Positions 60,219 through 64,000 of a stretch of DNA of 64,000 nt are shown piece after piece. The notes beneath the pieces were generated by a model. It was given only the letters and a program-made list of their open reading frames with translations, was not told the origin of the DNA and made no database searches. How positions within the stretch are numbered: position 1 is the first letter of the stretch; the number at the start of each line of letters is the position of its first letter. The position numbers and the translations under genes were made by a program. The DNA comes from Earliella scabrosa (Eukaryota > Basidiomycota > Agaricomycetes > Polyporales > Polyporaceae), in NCBI GenBank assembly GCA_022605405.1, contig JABYQQ010000004.1, forward strand, positions 2,852,001 through 2,916,000, in the 5' to 3' direction.

Positions 60219-63134
60219 ATGTCCGCCCAGGCAGGAGACGTCCAAATGTACGTGCACTCACAGTGTCCTGTTCGGGGCTCTTGACCTCCACACCGGTTGA
60301 CTGGGCGGCTTGATATCGACAGTCACTCGGTGCCGAAGACGACGACGTCGGGCAATGGGGTCAGGTTAAATAAGCATTCCTGCTTCCTCACCCAGGACAA
60401 GGTGCGCATTGTGAGACCATAACGCATGATATTGTTTGCTGACGAGATTTACAGAAACGCGGAGGAGCCCAGGCAATGTGTACGTCATCGAAGTTCGCTG
60501 ACCGCGTGTGGGCTCATGGTGACATGACCAATACCTCGCAGTGCACGCTGCGGGGGTGTCGTTTGAAGACTTGGAGAAGCCGCAGGCGAGTCGATGTCTC
60601 GTAACAATGGCTCACTTGAATCAAGCGAGTGTTGGTCGTACCGTAGATCGGTATCTCCCCGATTTGGTGGGAAGGTGAGCAAATGCTAGCTGGATCGAAA
60701 GGATCGAACCTCTGAATCCTCTCCAGGAAACCCATGCAATACTCATCTTGTGAGTCGCGAGCCTCCTTTGGGAACGACGAGTTTGCCTCACCGAACATGT
60801 GCAGCTGGATTTGGCGAAGCATGTCAAGGAGGGATGCACGCAGGAGGGCATGGTCGGTCTCACTTTCAGTACGATCGGCGTCAGGTGCGGGTTCCCGGGT
60901 AGCTTTCCTCCACCTTAACTGACAATATGTGCCAAGTGACGGTATTACCCAGGGTACCGATGGTAGGCAGGAATTCATCACGATCGTATGGCGGTATGGC
61001 TAAAATGCAGACGTCAGGAATGCACTACTCGTAGGTTTGCGTTCTGCTCGACATACGCCCTCCATCTCACAGAGAGCACCTGGCAGATTGCCTAGTCGCG
61101 ACCTCATCGCGGATTCGATCGAAACTGTGAGAAATGCCGCTCTGAAACATTGCACTGTATACTGACGAGATGACAACTCGCAGGTGGTGATGGTGAGGAT
61201 CATGCTTGTGTTGCAGAACTTCATCTCAGTACTCAACAGGCACAACACTATGATGGAAACATATCGATTCCAGGGTTCGTCTAGCTCGCGTCCACTGATT
61301 TGCATTGTTCATTCGGACCTTACTTCAGATGCGACAAGAACATGCCCGGATGTGCCATGGCCGCTGCTCGTCATAACCGCCCCACCATCATCGTTTATGG
61401 CGGTACCATTCAGCCCGGGATTCGTCAACTTGACTGCCCTTCCATGGGCTTCAAGAAGGGCGAGAAGATGAACATTGCCGACCCCTGGGAGTCCTACGGA
61501 GCCTACGCTATGGGGAAAATCTCCGAAGAAGAGCGTCTTGACGTGATTCGTCATGCATGCCCCGGACCCGGTGCCTGCGGCGGTATGTTCACGTAAGTAG
61601 TAATGAGCTTTATATAGTTAGTGGAACAGGGTGCTGATCAGGAACTCTCAGAGCGAATACCATGTCGACTGCGCTCGAAGTCCTTGGTCTCTCGCTTCCA
61701 TACTCCGCCAGCACCCCTGCGATCTATTCGGAGAAGGTTCAAGAGTGTTTTAAAGCTGCGAAGTACTTGAAGCGTCTTCTCGAGCTTGACCTGAAACCGA
61801 GGTTGGTACTTTCCATTCATGATATTGTTCAAATTCTCAAGTACTTCATATCTAGAGGCATTCTGACCCGCCAGTCGTTCCTCAACGCGATCGCTGTCGT
61901 CAATGTCGTCGGTGGTTCCACCAACGCTGTATGAGTCCTACCACCTAAGTGTATGCTAGATTCACTCATTGCTTCCTAGGTCCTCCATCTCCTAGCAATG
62001 GCTCGTGCGGCGGACGTCGATCTTACGGTGGACGATTTCCAGGCGATTGCTGACAAGACACCCTACCTCGCTGACCTGAAGTGCGCACCCTATCCTCACT
62101 CTGTTTGGCGACTCTCACGTCGATACCTCCCTTTACGCACAGACCATCTGGTAGATACGTCATGGAGGATCTGCATAACGTCGGGGGCATTCCCGCGTTG
62201 CTCAAGTACCTCCTCAAGAACACGGATCTCATCGACGGTTCCCAGATGACTGTCACAGGGAAGACGCTTGCGGAGAACCTGGAAGACGTCCCCGAACTCG
62301 ACTTCACGACGCAGGACGTCGTCCGTCCACTCAGTAACCCAATCAAAGCAACTGGCCATTTGATGATACTCCGCGGTAACCTGGCTCCGGACACGGCGGT
62401 AGCTAAGATTACAGGCAAGGAAGGGCTGCGGTTCGAGGTGCGTCAGACTCAGACTCGAGTGCATCGCTTCGGGTTGATTGCTGAACATATGCACGATGTA
62501 TAGGGTGTGGCCAAATGCTTCGACAGCATCCCGCCCTTCTTTACCGCACTCGAGAAGGGCGAGATCAAAGAGGGCATGGCTCTGATCTTCCGATACCAGG
62601 GGCCAAAGGGCGCGCCCGGGATGCCTGAGGTGCGTAGATATGTCGTTGTTTGCATAGCGCCGTGTGTTCTGAGCCTAAGTCGCAGATGTTGAGCCAGACT
62701 GCTGCGCTAATGGGTGCTGGTCTCGGTGGCAAAACTGCGCTCATCACCGATGGCCGTTTCTCTGGTGGCTCCCGCGGGTTCATCATTGGTAGGAAATTTG
62801 AGTCCAGTGGGTTACAACCTTGTCCGGATGACTGACCCGCATCGCACTAGGTCATGTCGTCCCGGAGGCATTTGTTGGTGGACCTATCGCATTAGTCGAG
62901 GACGGCGACAAAATTGTTATCGACACCGAAACACGCTCGATCACTTGGCTTGTCGAGGATGAAGAACAGAAGCGTCGTCGCGAGAAGTGGCAACCGCGCG
63001 AGTACAGGGAGAAGCGCGGCGTCTTATACAGATACGCTCGAGATGTCGCGGTGAGTCTAGTATGGAGTTGTTAGTGGTTGCGTGGCTGACGAGCCCGTGT
63101 ATAGCCAGCGAACGTTGGCGCGTACTGTGATTAA
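60219..63134 (+). CDS. ilv3: Dihydroxy-acid dehydratase (branched-chain amino acid synthesis)
   Basis: Ilv3 dehydrates dihydroxy-acids to the keto-acid precursors of valine, leucine and isoleucine, normally in mitochondria, with an iron-sulfur cluster. Cluster cysteines are seen in [19 protein letters not shown] and [10 protein letters not shown]. Further signatures: [67 protein letters not shown] and [16 protein letters not shown]; the end is NVGAYCD. The 5' half is split into about ten very small exons (20-100 bases). One intron, 60586-60646, appears to use a GC donor (CAG|GCGAGT) and joins EKPQ to [10 protein letters not shown]. The N-terminus ([20 protein letters not shown]) has no strong mitochondrial presequence, so targeting is uncertain. 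Confidence 0.93.
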
Positions 63135-63664
63135 CAGATCCGAGTTGCGGCTGGCATGGGAAGCAATCTGTATGTACTCAGTCAATATCATGAAATCGAT
63201 CTCGCAAGCTTCTTGTTCAGCCGTACACTTTCAGGGCATTAGTTTCAAGGAGGTTCGAGAATCGTGTTCTGGTCAAACCAAATATACAGAACCTGCGGAA
63301 TCTCCCAGGCCCCGTCTGGTCCGAGTCTGATATCAGTTGTCGATAGATGGCTGAATGGTGAACAATCGCGGCGCACGATGCTCTAACTCATGCATTCATT
63401 TTCATCGGACATTGAACAGATGCACTGGACGGTTTCACACCGTACTATGTGAGCGATAGGGCGCATTGAACGGCATGTGGAGCATCAAGGGGGGCGAGTG
63501 TGACCATCGTTCGGAACACTCAGACCGAGCACAGGGCCGGAAAGTTTACTTTTTTCAGCTCGTGTTGACGGCACCAGCAGAATATGTTCCAATCGGAGTA
63601 TGCACAGTAAGTTGGATACCGGCGTGTCTCCCCAAGAAACCCCAAACATTCAGACGTCGGATGA
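63135..63664. other. Intergenic between convergent genes, nothing recognised
   Basis: 3' flanks of ILV3 and of the partial minus-strand gene. Only short ORFs are present. Confidence 0.4.
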
Positions 63665-64000
63665 CTATGGATAGTACTGGTAAGAAGGCGGTAGCACGAT
63701 TCCCGTCGAGTCTGTGTCCATATCTTCGTCCGGATCGACCATGCGCCCGGGCGGGCCTCCGGCAAGGCGTACTCCTCCGTCGAACGACTGTCTCACCGGT
63801 TCGGCTGAAGGGTATGCCCAAGCGGGAAGCGTTGTGAAGGGTAGTATAGCCGATTGTTTAGCTGGAATGGGAGGGTGGTCAGTCAAACGAGGAACTTCGC
63901 AGGACAACAGATGTATAGTACGCACTGGTGGGAGACTCAGACGGGCCATTTGCGGTGGTGTTCAAAGCACCGATAGTGGTATCGGATAGGAGCAGGCGCA
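63665..64000 (-). CDS. C-terminal part of an unidentified gene (cut by window edge)
   Basis: On the minus strand, a frame entering from the right edge (TTIGALNTTANGPSESPTT) crosses an intron at 63862-63925 (GTGCGT..CCAG). It continues as KQSAILPFTTLPAWAYPS, VRQSFDGGVRLAGGPPGRM and the acidic DPDEDMDTDS, ending LPPSYQYYP and TAG. The frame is open across the splice and rich in Pro/Gly near the end. It is not enough to name a family. Confidence 0.6.

Overview
This window is nuclear DNA from a filamentous basidiomycete, most likely an Agaricomycete of the polypore kind. It is GC-rich, its genes are cut by many 45-90 bp GT..AG introns, and TATA boxes often sit 45-75 bp before the start codon. Family content fits: a fungal immunomodulatory protein (FIP, known mainly from mushrooms and polypores), a FuA-type glutathione transferase and an expanded dienelactone-hydrolase family. 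The species assignment is inference; no ribosomal or mitochondrial marker is present.

Layout. 1-5.0 kb: a DUF1680/GH127-like glycoside hydrolase and an Sds3-like histone-deacetylase subunit. 5.7-7.0 kb: an intronless orphan with a C-terminal CCCH + CCHC zinc-binding tail. 7.7-12.7 kb: three tandem dienelactone-hydrolase-like genes; a fourth lies at 46.3 kb. 13.1-18.2 kb: two tandem minus-strand copies of an unrecognised Ser/Pro-rich gene, the second with broken frames. 18.7-31 kb: App1-type phosphatidate phosphatase, Sec72-like TPR protein, DED1/DDX3 RNA helicase, a basidiomycete protein of unknown function with a Cys-x2-Cys motif, and a GATA factor. 31-34 kb: no gene I can defend. 34-46 kb: SPT20 (SAGA), HGH1, GST, RTC4-like and F-box genes. 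46-50.4 kb: DLH copy 4, the FIP gene and the tRNA 2'-phosphotransferase TPT1. 50.8-63.1 kb: RING E3 ligase, aldo/keto reductase, TMEM184-type membrane protein and dihydroxy-acid dehydratase ILV3. The right edge holds the C-terminus of an unidentified minus-strand gene.

Most housekeeping genes are single-copy and arranged head-to-head over short shared promoters (SEC72/DED1, SPT20/HGH1, RTC4/F-box, TPT1/RING). They form no pathway cluster. The accessory content is the dienelactone-hydrolase array, the duplicated orphan pair, the zinc-knuckle orphan and the FIP gene. All exon joins were made by eye from splice signals and frame continuity, so individual boundaries may be off by a few bases.
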